DNA of 13,756 nt from CAYGAW01 sp964347945. GTDB taxonomy: Bacteria; Chloroflexota; Anaerolineae; UBA7937; B3-Chlor. The translations under genes and the position numbers were made by a program. The notes beneath the pieces were generated by a model that made no database searches, was not told where the DNA came from, and was given only the letters and a program-made list of their open reading frames with translations. This document shows, piece after piece, positions 7,424 through 13,756 of the stretch. How positions within the stretch are numbered: the first letter of the stretch is position 1; every line of letters begins with the position of its first letter. The stretch spans positions 1-13,756 of the forward strand of contig CAYGAW010000176.1 of assembly GCA_964347945.1 (NCBI GenBank), in the 5' to 3' direction.

Positions 7424-8566
7424 ATGAAGGGTAAGATACTGCTACTGGGCATAGTCTTGGTCTTGTTAAGCGGATGCGTGGGTATTGTACCTCCTGGGCC
7501 CGGCGAACAGGCTACGCCAACCAGCACCCTAGTTCCGCCCACGGCGACGCCGACTGCCATGCCGACGAACACACCCACACCTACCACGGTACCGCCGACT
7601 AATACACCGACAGCCACGCCTTTGCCGCCGACCAGGACACCGACGGCGACGGCTACGCCTAGACCTCTGCCGCCTACCCCGACGCCGACGCCGGCGCTGC
7701 AAGGTCGTTTCGTTTTCCAGGTAGCGAGTGGGGGCGATATCTACACGGTGAATGCCGATGGGACCGACCTAGACCATCTCACCCAGGGGATGGATCCCAG
7801 TTGGTCGGCCGACGGCAGCCAGGTGGCTTTCTCACGTTGGACAACTCCGTGGGGAATCTACACCATCAACGGCGACGGCACCAACGAAAGGCTGGTATTC
7901 AGTTCCAATGTCGCCCGTACCCCGGTCTGGTCTCCCAATGGGAGCCAGATAGCCTTCTACTTCGAGACGGAAGGCCTCACCGCGCCCTGGAGAACGTGCA
8001 TTGAGGGGTACGGCTGCATAACGCTCATCCCACCGATGCTTCAGCAGGAGTGGCACCTCGGGGTGGTGGACGTGGCCGATGGATATCTGCATCAACCCTA
8101 CAGTGATCGTTTCGCCTTTTCCCCGACCTGGTCCGCCGATGGGCAGTGGATACTCTACGACGGAGATCACGGTCTGAGCATCACCACGGTGGAGGGGCCC
8201 AATAACACGCCCTTCACCGACAACGTGCACGACCAGTTCCCAGCATGGTCCCCTGATGGCAGCAAGATCGCCTTCATGCACTGGCAGCACGACCATTGGG
8301 AGATATACCTTATGAATGCGGACGGCAGTGGTCGGAGGCCCTTGACTAGTAGTTCTGCACTATTGGATAGGCGGCCCAATAACGTATCGCCGACATGGAA
8401 TCCGGACGGTGACCAGATAGCCTTCCTTTCGGACCGGGGTGGCGACTGGGAGTTCTACGTCATGAATGCAGATGGCACCGATCAGAGGAAGATCCTGGAG
8501 AAAGTCACGGATGATCTTGCGATTCTATATAGGGGCGTGAGTGAGAGGGTGATCTCGTGGGGGAGA
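7424..8566 (+). CDS. Lipoprotein with Thr-Pro linker and TolB/PD40-like beta-propeller
   Basis: About 380 residues. I chose ATG 7424, which has GGGGAG at 7409-7414, over TTG 7415. A signal peptide ends in the lipobox LSGC, with Cys18 the predicted lipidated residue, so the protein should be anchored on the outer face of the membrane. Residues about 30-90 are a Thr/Pro linker of TPT-like units. The remainder has five PD40-style motifs of the form W-[SN]-x-[DN]-G-[SDQ]-x-[IV]-[AL]-[FY], as in SWSADGSQVAF and TWNPDGDQIAF, plus repeated N-[AG]-DG-[ST] turns. These are hallmarks of TolB-type propellers. A longer insert between blades carries two cysteines (TCIEGYGC) that could form a disulfide. 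Its place between adaptor and ATPase genes suggests a partner or sensor of the transporter. Ligand unknown. Confidence 0.88.
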
Positions 8567-8590
8567 TAGGGCCGTCACAGGGGGTGCCTG

Positions 8591-9439
8591 ATGACAGACA
8601 ATGACATTATCGTCGAGACGCGGGATGTAGTGAAGATATACGGAGATGGGGAGGAGATACGCGCCCTGGACGAGGTGGATCTCAAGGTCAAGCGCGGGGA
8701 GTTCGTGTCGGTAATGGGGCCGTCCGGCAGCGGCAAGTCAACCTTGCTCTATGTGATGGGTGCTTTGGCCCGACCCACCAGCGGCCAGGTGCTGATCAAC
8801 GGCGAGGACCTAACCAAGGTCAGGGACCTGGACCGCTTCCGAAACCAGACCATGGGATTCATCTTTCAGCTCCACAATCTCATCCCTACCATGACGGCGC
8901 TGGAGAATGTGGAGGTTCCACTGCACGAGCGGAAAATGAGTGGCAAGGATAGGCGTCGCCGGGCAAAGGAAGTCCTGGAGTTGGTGGGCCTAGGCGATCG
9001 TTTGTCCCATCTACCCAATCAATTGTCTGGCGGGCAGTGTCAGAGGGTTGCTGTTGCCCGATCCCTGGTGAACCAACCCTCACTAGTGCTGGCCGACGAG
9101 CCCACGGGCGAGCTGGATTCCAAGACCTCGAAAGAGATCATCGATCTGATGCATGAGATGAATCGCCGTCTGGGCACGACTTTCCTGATAGTGACTCATG
9201 ACCCGGCAGTAGCGCGGCGTACTGATCGTATCCTGATCATGGGGGACGGTCGCATTGTGCGGGAGGATATCATCAAGGATCCCTACACAGAGGATCTCAG
9301 GATGTTGAAGGATTCACCTCTAGGACGGGCGGTGCTGGAAGGTCGGGAGGATTTGGTGCTGGACGGGGTGGCGCTGTTCCGTGGCGGGGAGCCGACGGAA
9401 GCGGGTCGCCTCCTGCGGGAACTCCTGGAGAATGTCTAG
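8591..9439 (+). CDS. ABC transporter ATPase, MacB/LolD type, with C-terminal extension
   Basis: A 282-residue ATPase subunit. Walker A is GPSGSGKST (43-51), the Q-loop is FQLHNLIP (Gln93), the signature is LSGGQCQRVAVARSL (145-159; Cys150 where Gln is usual), Walker B is LVLADEP with Glu170 catalytic, the D-loop is ELD, and the H-loop is VTHD (His203). These place it with MacB/LolD/FtsE-like ATPases, the partners of MacB/FtsX permeases. Members usually have about 220-240 residues. Here roughly 45 extra residues follow the core, with LGRAVLEGREDLVLDGVALF and EAGRLLRELLENV, possibly helical. ATG 8591 follows the lipoprotein stop by 21 nt, with a purine-rich AGGGGG ahead. It is the last gene of the operon and should power the fused permease. 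Confidence 0.94.
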   Translation: MTDNDIIVETRDVVKIYGDGEEIRALDEVDLKVKRGEFVSVMGPSGSGKSTLLYVMGALARPTSGQVLINGEDLTKVRDLDRFRNQTMGFIFQLHNLIPTMTALENVEVPLHERKMSGKDRRRRAKEVLELVGLGDRLSHLPNQLSGGQCQRVAVARSLVNQPSLVLADEPTGELDSKTSKEIIDLMHEMNRRLGTTFLIVTHDPAVARRTDRILIMGDGRIVREDIIKDPYTEDLRMLKDSPLGRAVLEGREDLVLDGVALFRGGEPTEAGRLLRELLENV

Positions 9440-9658
9440 GCCGGCAGTATCGCGGGCCTGTGCGTATCAGCAGGCACTGCAGGGCATACCCGAAATGTTC
9501 AGGCACAAGAGGTGAGCGCTTCTCGATCTATCGGTCAGCCACGCGCTGAGGGCGCTAGGAGATAGTGTCCTTCGCTCTGACCCCCTCCGTTGCGGTGGTT
9601 CTTGGAAGACAATGCACCGACGTAGCTCAAGCGATCACGTGCACCTCATGGGCCACGG
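9440..9658. other. Gap between convergent genes
   Basis: About 220 bp between the ATPase gene (plus) and the PPC lipoprotein gene (minus). I see only weak hairpins, such as GCCTG 9456-9460 with CAGGC 9471-9475, and no T-rich tail, so no terminator is called for either operon. Confidence 0.5.
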
Positions 9659-11110
9659 CTACTTCTCCACGAGCCTCAGTCTGTATTCGGTCCCTGGTCC
9701 GCCGTCATCATCCCCAGAGTCATGAATCATGACCCACAATTGGATATCACTCACTGCCCTCCATTGGATGCGGGAGGCAAGGGCCTCCTCCTCTGCGCGA
9801 CCGTTGTCGTCCCAAGCTAGCTCGTTTCCCAGCTCATCCAGAAGATGCAGCACGGTATCCACGCTAGGCCCTAGATTGAACGTCTCGATGACATAGGTGT
9901 GGCCCGCTGTAGCCTGCAAGCGGAGCCAATCTTGGTCGCCTGGGACGTGCAGGTTGTGCGGCTGGGGCTCTGCAGGTTTCAGCAGAGTGGCCAAATCTGG
10001 CGAATCGTCGGGCTCGTACTCGTCCTCCACGAAGTGCACTTGCTCCCAGACTGTGACATCGTACGAAGTACCTGGGCCAGCGTCGTCATCTCCCACATCC
10101 CGGATCATCACGTAGAGGGTGTTCGTCTTCTCAGCCGTCCACACCAAACGAGACGCCCATGGTTCCTCCAGAGCACGGGCATCATCGTTGTGAGCTAGCA
10201 GTTTTCCTTCAGCATCAAAGAGGAGGATGCTGGTGTCTATTTCCGGTCCCAGATTGGCGGTCTCGATAGTGTACACGTGCCCCCGGGTTGCCTCAAAACG
10301 GACGTAGTCTCGGTCCCCCAGGGTGTGCAGGTCGTGGCTTTGGGAGGCGGACATCCTTACCTCAGTGGCGTCACCCAGGGTGTCATCGGGTTCCCAAGGA
10401 TCGGGCCCGTATTCGGCTAGCTCCATGGGTATGAACTGAACGCTCTCTATGGTCGCTTCCAGGGAGGCGACGTGTGTGTCCCATTCATGCTCGACTGCCA
10501 CCGCCACGAAGGTGTATGCCCGATCCCCCCACACGGTGACTGCAACCAATCCTCTGATGGGCGTCTCGCCGAGCCCAGGGATTCCTCGCAGGTTAACAAT
10601 CGCTCCGGGCCGTCCCCCAATGTGGCGCCCCTGCGCTTCGCCGATCTCCATCCTCTCAGATCTGAAGACCGATGCCCTGCTTGCACACAGCTCCTCCACA
10701 TTCTCCCACTGGGCATTGGGCAGCGGATCGACGGAGACACTCAGCCCCGCCCCCTCAGTCAGTTCTCCGCCGGCGATCACTCGCTCTGACGTGCCAAACA
10801 CCACACCGTCCTTGGTTTCGCGGAGCAGCCAGTCCTGGGGGAAGGTCAGGGAGATACCCAGAATTGGCCTGACATACGACTGGGTCGCTCCCTTGGCGAT
10901 GGGAGTGGTTGGCGCAGGCGTCGGTACAGGGGGCGTGGCGGTGGGGGTTGGCGAGGGAACGGTAGGGGTTGGCGTAGGCGTGGGTATCGGGGTGGGCAAG
11001 CCTCGGCAGCCTACAATGGTCACAAGTTGCGCAGCCAGGCTGAAAAGCGCAACTAGCAACGCCCCTCGCTTCAGTTCGTCGAGTCGGGGTTCTCGTCTTG
11101 GTCTTGACAC
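9659..11110 (-). CDS. Lipoprotein with PsbP/MOG1-like region and two PPC domains
   Basis: Encoded on the minus strand, about 483 residues from GTG 11110. That start gives a short basic N-region, a hydrophobic stretch and the lipobox IVGC (Cys35). An in-frame ATG at 11236 would add 42 residues with no signal-like character, so I prefer the GTG, though its Shine-Dalgarno is poor. A Thr/Pro linker follows. Next is a domain opening PILGISLTFPQDWLL, like PsbP/MOG1-fold lipoproteins. The C-terminal half holds two PPC (bacterial pre-peptidase C-terminal) domains, starting at DPWEPDDTLGDAT and DEYEPDDSPDLAT. Each has the marks GDxDyvRxxAtxGHxYxIET and DTxLxLxDxxG. PPC domains usually assist secreted proteases or bind surfaces; no protease domain is present here. 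It converges on the ABC operon. Confidence 0.82.
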   Translation of the reverse strand: MSRPRREPRLDELKRGALLVALFSLAAQLVTIVGCRGLPTPIPTPTPTPTVPSPTPTATPPVPTPAPTTPIAKGATQSYVRPILGISLTFPQDWLLRETKDGVVFGTSERVIAGGELTEGAGLSVSVDPLPNAQWENVEELCASRASVFRSERMEIGEAQGRHIGGRPGAIVNLRGIPGLGETPIRGLVAVTVWGDRAYTFVAVAVEHEWDTHVASLEATIESVQFIPMELAEYGPDPWEPDDTLGDATEVRMSASQSHDLHTLGDRDYVRFEATRGHVYTIETANLGPEIDTSILLFDAEGKLLAHNDDARALEEPWASRLVWTAEKTNTLYVMIRDVGDDDAGPGTSYDVTVWEQVHFVEDEYEPDDSPDLATLLKPAEPQPHNLHVPGDQDWLRLQATAGHTYVIETFNLGPSVDTVLHLLDELGNELAWDDNGRAEEEALASRIQWRAVSDIQLWVMIHDSGDDDGGPGTEYRLRLVEK

Positions 11111-11298
11111 GTCCCTTTTGATGAACCGCCCTGGGCCGCACACGGGCCATGTATCTTGTGTATCCGTCTGCCTACAAGGGGGCTCCAAAAGTGAGAGAAG
11201 TGGGTACTTGACGACCCACTTTCCTCCCCGATCCATACCACACCACGACAGAGATCGCTCCCGGAATTCCCGGGCAGACTATGTCAGCAGTTATCTTC

Positions 11299-11328
11299 AT
11301 TATACGACACGGCGGCGGTCTCGAGCAA
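11299..11328 (-). promoter_or_regulatory. Promoter of the PPC lipoprotein gene
   Basis: Read on the minus strand, TTGCTC (11328-11323) is followed by an 18-nt spacer and a perfect TATAAT (11304-11299). Transcription would start near 11292, about 180 nt ahead of the chosen GTG start. Confidence 0.6.
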
Positions 11329-11342
11329 ACATCGTAGGGCAA

Positions 11343-11371
11343 TTGTTGCGCCCTGGGAGCTGTGGTATAAT
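11343..11371 (+). promoter_or_regulatory. Promoter of the SRPBCC/dehydrogenase cluster
   Basis: TTGTTG at 11343-11348, a 17-nt spacer, and a perfect TATAAT at 11366-11371, preceded by TGG (11363-11365), which makes an extended -10. The predicted leader before ATG 11416 is about 38 nt. The imperfect dyad GGGC..GCCC at 11337-11353 overlaps the -35 and could be an operator. Confidence 0.7.
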
Positions 11372-11415
11372 CGGAGCCGCTCTCGGCTTGGCCAGTTGGA
11401 GGGGGGGAGACTGCT

Positions 11416-11895
11416 ATGCCTCGCGCACAGAGTGAAGTCTTCATCGCCGCCTCGCCGGAGGAGGTGTGGGCGCTGATCAGTGACCTGGAGAGAGGGCCGG
11501 AGTGGAGCGTGGTCACGCTTCAATGCGAGATCACATCTGCAGGCCCCCCGGACGTGGGTTGCACCTACCGTTCGGTGAGCAAGTTCGCGGCGAGCAAGAT
11601 CGCCACGGAGCATGAAATAGTGGAATGGGATCCGCCCGACGGGATGGTAACCAGGGTCATCAAGGGAGCCGAATCCACAGTCAGGTGGACTTGTGAGCGC
11701 CAAGCGGGGGGTACACTCCTGGCCATGAGCAATGAGTTCGCGGTGCCGGCCGCTCTGCCGGGGCTGATCACCGACAAACTGGCACAGCAGGTGACCGAGA
11801 CGTTGGCCAAGGAACTGGCGCGCATCAAGGAGGTTGTTGAGAAGTCGGAGGGTGGCAACCACGGGCCCTCAACCCAGGGCAGCGACGCAGAATGA
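11416..11895 (+). CDS. SRPBCC-family (polyketide cyclase/START-like) ligand-binding protein
   Basis: A 159-residue cytoplasmic protein with no signal peptide. The opening SEVFIAASPEEVWALISDLE and GPEWS is the standard first strand and helix of the SRPBCC (Bet v1/polyketide cyclase) fold. Central strands such as VGCTYRSVS, ATEHEIVEWDPP and TVRWTCERQAGGTLL lead to a long C-terminal helix (LAQQVTETLAKELARIKEVVE). These proteins wrap a hydrophobic cavity around lipids, polyketides or aromatic ligands; some are enzymes, many are carriers. No catalytic residues can be assigned. GGAGGGGGGGAG sits just ahead of ATG 11416, next to its own promoter. It is the first gene of the cluster leading to the dehydrogenase and SCP2 genes. 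Confidence 0.83.
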   Translation: MPRAQSEVFIAASPEEVWALISDLERGPEWSVVTLQCEITSAGPPDVGCTYRSVSKFAASKIATEHEIVEWDPPDGMVTRVIKGAESTVRWTCERQAGGTLLAMSNEFAVPAALPGLITDKLAQQVTETLAKELARIKEVVEKSEGGNHGPSTQGSDAE

Positions 11896-11918
11896 CTGAG
11901 CGCTGCGGAGGCCGATGG

Positions 11919-12929
11919 ATGAGGATCCTGGTCACTGCGACTCTCGACGAGTGGGGAGTCGAGAGACTGAGTAGCTTCGGTGAGGTCTCATACGAAGGAT
12001 TCTCGGACAAGAAACGACTCCTCGCGGGCAAGAAGCTGGTGCGTGCGCTGGAAGGGGTCGACGTCTTTGTCACTGAAGTGGATCAGGTACGAGCCAAGGT
12101 GCTGTCGCAGGTCAACCGACTTCAGGTCATCGCTTGCTGCCGGGCGGATCCGGTCAACATTGACGTGAGCGCGGCCACCGAGATGGGGATTCCAGTCCTC
12201 CACGCACCCGGTCGGAACGCGCAGGCGGTGGCAGATCTTACACTGGCTCTGATGCTGATGAGCCTGCGGCACATCCCGCAGTCGATGGACATCCTCCGTC
12301 AGGAGGGCGGCCCGCAGGGCATGGTCAAGATGGCGGTGGCTTTCTTCGAGTTGAAGGGCAACGAGTTGTGGGGTAAGACGGTGGGAATCATCGGCCTAGG
12401 GGCAGTGGGTCGAGAGGTGGCGAAGCGATTGAAGGGCTTCGGCACCAAGCTCTTGGTCTATGATCCGTACGCCTCGCAAGAAGCAGTGGATGAGTTGGAT
12501 GCTGCCATCGTGGAGTTGGATAGCCTCTTGCGTGAAGCTGACGTGGTCACCCTTCATGCAGCGTTGACAGACGAAACGAAAGGCATGTTGGGTCGCCGAG
12601 AGCTCGATTTGATGAAACCTTCTGCGCTCTTGGTGAACACCGCCAGGGCAGAGCTGACGGACGAAGGAGCTCTAGTCGACGCTTTGGAGAAGGGTGGGAT
12701 AGCTGGAGCGGCTCTGGACGTATTCGTTGAGGAGCCTCCAGCTTCGGACCACCCGCTTCTCCAGTTGCCCAACGTCATTGCCACGCCCCACATCGGCGGA
12801 AACACTTACGAGATACCCGTCCATCAGTCTCGCATCGTGGTGAGTGACCTAGAGCGCCTGTTTCAAGGTGAGAAGCCGCTGCACGTGGTGAACCCGGAGA
12901 CTTTGGATCGTTTTGAGTGGCGCGGCTAG
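11919..12929 (+). CDS. D-isomer-specific 2-hydroxyacid dehydrogenase, NAD-dependent
   Basis: A 336-residue oxidoreductase of the phosphoglycerate dehydrogenase/D-2-hydroxyacid dehydrogenase family. ATG 11919 is chosen because GGAGG (11907-11911) is ideally spaced and the protein then begins MRILVTATLDEWG, as is usual. An upstream in-frame ATG at 11892 overlaps the SRPBCC stop as ATGA and would add nine residues. The Rossmann motif GLGAVG is at 159-164, with Asp182 ending the next strand (VYDPY), typical of NAD preference. The catalytic set is visible as Arg243 in NTARAELTDEGAL (Ala replaces the usual Gly), Glu272 in VFVEEPP, and His291 in TPHIGG. It interconverts a 2-hydroxyacid and a 2-keto acid; which one is not evident. 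Cluster context with a FGGY kinase suggests a sugar-acid-like substrate. Confidence 0.9.
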   Translation: MRILVTATLDEWGVERLSSFGEVSYEGFSDKKRLLAGKKLVRALEGVDVFVTEVDQVRAKVLSQVNRLQVIACCRADPVNIDVSAATEMGIPVLHAPGRNAQAVADLTLALMLMSLRHIPQSMDILRQEGGPQGMVKMAVAFFELKGNELWGKTVGIIGLGAVGREVAKRLKGFGTKLLVYDPYASQEAVDELDAAIVELDSLLREADVVTLHAALTDETKGMLGRRELDLMKPSALLVNTARAELTDEGALVDALEKGGIAGAALDVFVEEPPASDHPLLQLPNVIATPHIGGNTYEIPVHQSRIVVSDLERLFQGEKPLHVVNPETLDRFEWRG

Positions 12930-12995
12930 CCTCACACACTTCCCCCTGACCACCATCGGCGGCACACAAGCCGAACCCTACAAGAAACCACGTAC

Positions 12996-13004
12996 AAAGG
13001 AGGT
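12996..13004 (+). promoter_or_regulatory. Strong Shine-Dalgarno of the SCP2 gene
   Basis: AAAGGAGGT, nearly the full anti-Shine-Dalgarno complement, lies 6 nt ahead of ATG 13011. It is the best ribosome-binding site in the window and suggests the SCP2-like protein is made in larger amounts than its neighbours. Confidence 0.85.
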
Positions 13005-13010
13005 CGAAAC

Positions 13011-13403
13011 ATGGCCGGGTATGAGTCCGGCACGGCAATGGAAAGGGTAGTCTCCCGTTGGCTTGACTTGCTGGAGAGGGATGAGGCCGTCAAAGAAGGC
13101 TGTGAGGGATACGACGTGTCTGTCGAGTTCGAGATAGAAGATCTGGATTCCATCTTCTATGTGCACTTCGTGGATGGTGAGTTCAGCGGCGGCCTGGGCG
13201 AATTCCCCGGCGAAGCAATGGTTGAGCTATCTATGTCCAGCGAGGTCTTCGACGGCATGTTCAGTGGAGAGCTGGATGCAACCTCGGCAGCGATGTCAGG
13301 GGACTTGGCTTTTTCCGGTGATGTGGCGGCGGCCATGGGGCTACAAAGCTTGCAGGAGGATTTGAACCGCGTGTACGTTGTAGCCCGAGGAGAGTCTGCG
13401 TAG
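13011..13403 (+). CDS. SCP2 sterol-carrier-fold protein
   Basis: A 130-residue soluble protein with the layout of an SCP2 (sterol carrier protein 2) domain: N-terminal helix, strands with FEIEDLDSIFYVHFVDGEF, then MVELSMSSEVFDGMFSGELD, the typical A..SGdL..sGDv..A segment (SAAMSGDLAFSGDVAAAMG) and a closing helix. SCP2 domains hold hydrophobic ligands in a tunnel and often serve enzymes that act on acyl or steroid-like molecules. The protein is acidic. It sits 81 nt behind the dehydrogenase with its own strong Shine-Dalgarno, and its stop codon directly abuts the GTG of the kinase, so the two are translationally coupled. The ligand is unknown. Confidence 0.82.
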   Translation: MAGYESGTAMERVVSRWLDLLERDEAVKEGCEGYDVSVEFEIEDLDSIFYVHFVDGEFSGGLGEFPGEAMVELSMSSEVFDGMFSGELDATSAAMSGDLAFSGDVAAAMGLQSLQEDLNRVYVVARGESA

Positions 13404-13756
13404 GTGCCAGCCGACGGCCATCTGGTAGCCTGGGATGCAGGAAGTGGCAGCTGGCGATGTCTGGTTACGGACACCCGAGGCCAGCAGGTGGGCATCGCCT
13501 CCCGCGATGGGCAGTTCGTGCGCGACAAAGACGTGCCGGCAAGCCTGGAGTTCGATCCCGGCGAAATGTGGGACGCATTTGTGCAACTCACCCGAGAAGC
13601 GCTAAATTCCGTTGGTGCCAGGGAGGTTCGCGCCATCAGCGTGACCAGCTACCGCGATGGCATGGTGTTCTTGGACGAAAAGGGGGAGGTACTGTACGCT
13701 GGCAGCAACCGCGACGGACGTGCAGTGGCCCAGGGCTTCGAGCTAGCTCAGAAACA
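13404..13756 (+). CDS. FGGY-family kinase, LsrK-like, N-terminal part (cut by window end)
   Basis: An open frame starts at GTG 13404, directly after the TAG of the SCP2 gene, with GAGGAGAG at 13387-13394 as ribosome-binding site, and runs off the window after 117 codons. It opens with WDAGSGSWRCLVTD, the FGGY phosphate-1 motif (D-x-G-[ST]-G-S-x-R). Later come SLEFDPGEMWDAF, the conserved AISVTSYRDGMVFLDEKGEV and NRDGRA. The RDG-M/I-V segment and N-x-D-x-R-A in place of the more general W-x-D-x-R resemble the autoinducer-2 kinase LsrK more than xylulokinase or glycerol kinase. FGGY enzymes phosphorylate sugars, polyols and related small molecules with ATP. Subfamily is judged by eye from the N-terminus only; the substrate is open. 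Confidence 0.85.
   Translation, partial: MPADGHLVAWDAGSGSWRCLVTDTRGQQVGIASRDGQFVRDKDVPASLEFDPGEMWDAFVQLTREALNSVGAREVRAISVTSYRDGMVFLDEKGEVLYAGSNRDGRAVAQGFELAQK

Larger units (their letters stand above)
11111..11415. other. Divergent intergenic region with back-to-back promoters
   Basis: About 305 bp between the minus-strand PPC lipoprotein and the plus-strand SRPBCC gene. It holds a promoter for each direction, placed about 40 bp apart, and a leader of about 180 nt toward the lipoprotein gene. No other gene or RNA is recognised. Confidence 0.6.

Noticed and set aside
7501..7700. A GC-rich repeat tract that might be a CRISPR or tandem DNA repeat
   Set aside because: The repetition is in Thr-Pro codons (ACG/ACC/CCG variants) with no fixed unit or spacer; it encodes a linker.
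9456..9475. Hairpin behind the ABC ATPase gene
   Set aside because: The 5-bp stem with a 10-nt loop and no T-tract is too weak to call a terminator.
10449..11435. A 328-codon plus-strand frame opposite the PPC lipoprotein
   Set aside because: It is the complement of the Thr-Pro linker and PPC region and contains a Gly-Val run from it; the minus-strand protein has a lipobox and recognised domains.

Overview
The window reads as a bacterial chromosome segment, most likely from a member of Chloroflexota. This is an inference from style: lipoproteins whose lipobox is followed by long Thr-Pro linkers, PD40 propeller and PPC-domain surface proteins, a stand-alone ATPase fused to an OmpR-type winged helix, and GC-rich coding sequence. 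The 23S rRNA fragment is clearly bacterial but cannot be placed more finely by eye.

Layout. Positions 1-692 are the 3' part of a 23S rRNA gene, followed by a 105-nt spacer and a 5S rRNA gene (798-917). A small membrane methyltransferase-like gene (NnrU/isoprenylcysteine methyltransferase style) starts in or right after the 5S gene and has no ordinary start codon outside it. After a 340-bp gap with a plausible promoter comes a 459-aa ATPase/winged-helix protein (1935-3314), closed by a textbook intrinsic terminator. A roughly 410-bp gene-poor stretch follows, then the broken 5' end of a degV-family gene (3785-3943).

A perfect-consensus sigma70 promoter (TTGACA, 17 nt, TATAAT) sits on the end of the degV fragment and drives a four-gene operon at 4010-9439. 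Its products are a double-length MacB/FtsX-type permease with two full modules in one chain, a HlyD/MacA-type membrane fusion protein, a lipoprotein with a five-motif PD40 propeller, and a MacB/LolD-type ATPase with an unusual C-terminal tail. Together they look like a complete MacAB-like export or mechanotransmission machine with a dedicated surface lipoprotein.

On the minus strand (9659-11110) lies another Thr-Pro-linker lipoprotein with a PsbP/MOG1-like N-terminal region and two PPC domains. Its upstream region holds back-to-back promoters. The plus-strand promoter starts a second cluster: a SRPBCC ligand-binding protein, a D-2-hydroxyacid dehydrogenase, an SCP2 sterol-carrier-fold protein and the N-terminal part of a FGGY kinase resembling the autoinducer-2 kinase LsrK, cut by the window end. 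Two hydrophobic-ligand-binding folds beside a dehydrogenase and a sugar-type kinase suggest a small catabolic or modification pathway whose substrate I cannot name.

The best candidates for something under-described are the fused double permease operon with its propeller lipoprotein, the SRPBCC/dehydrogenase/SCP2/kinase cluster, and the ATPase-winged-helix regulator.
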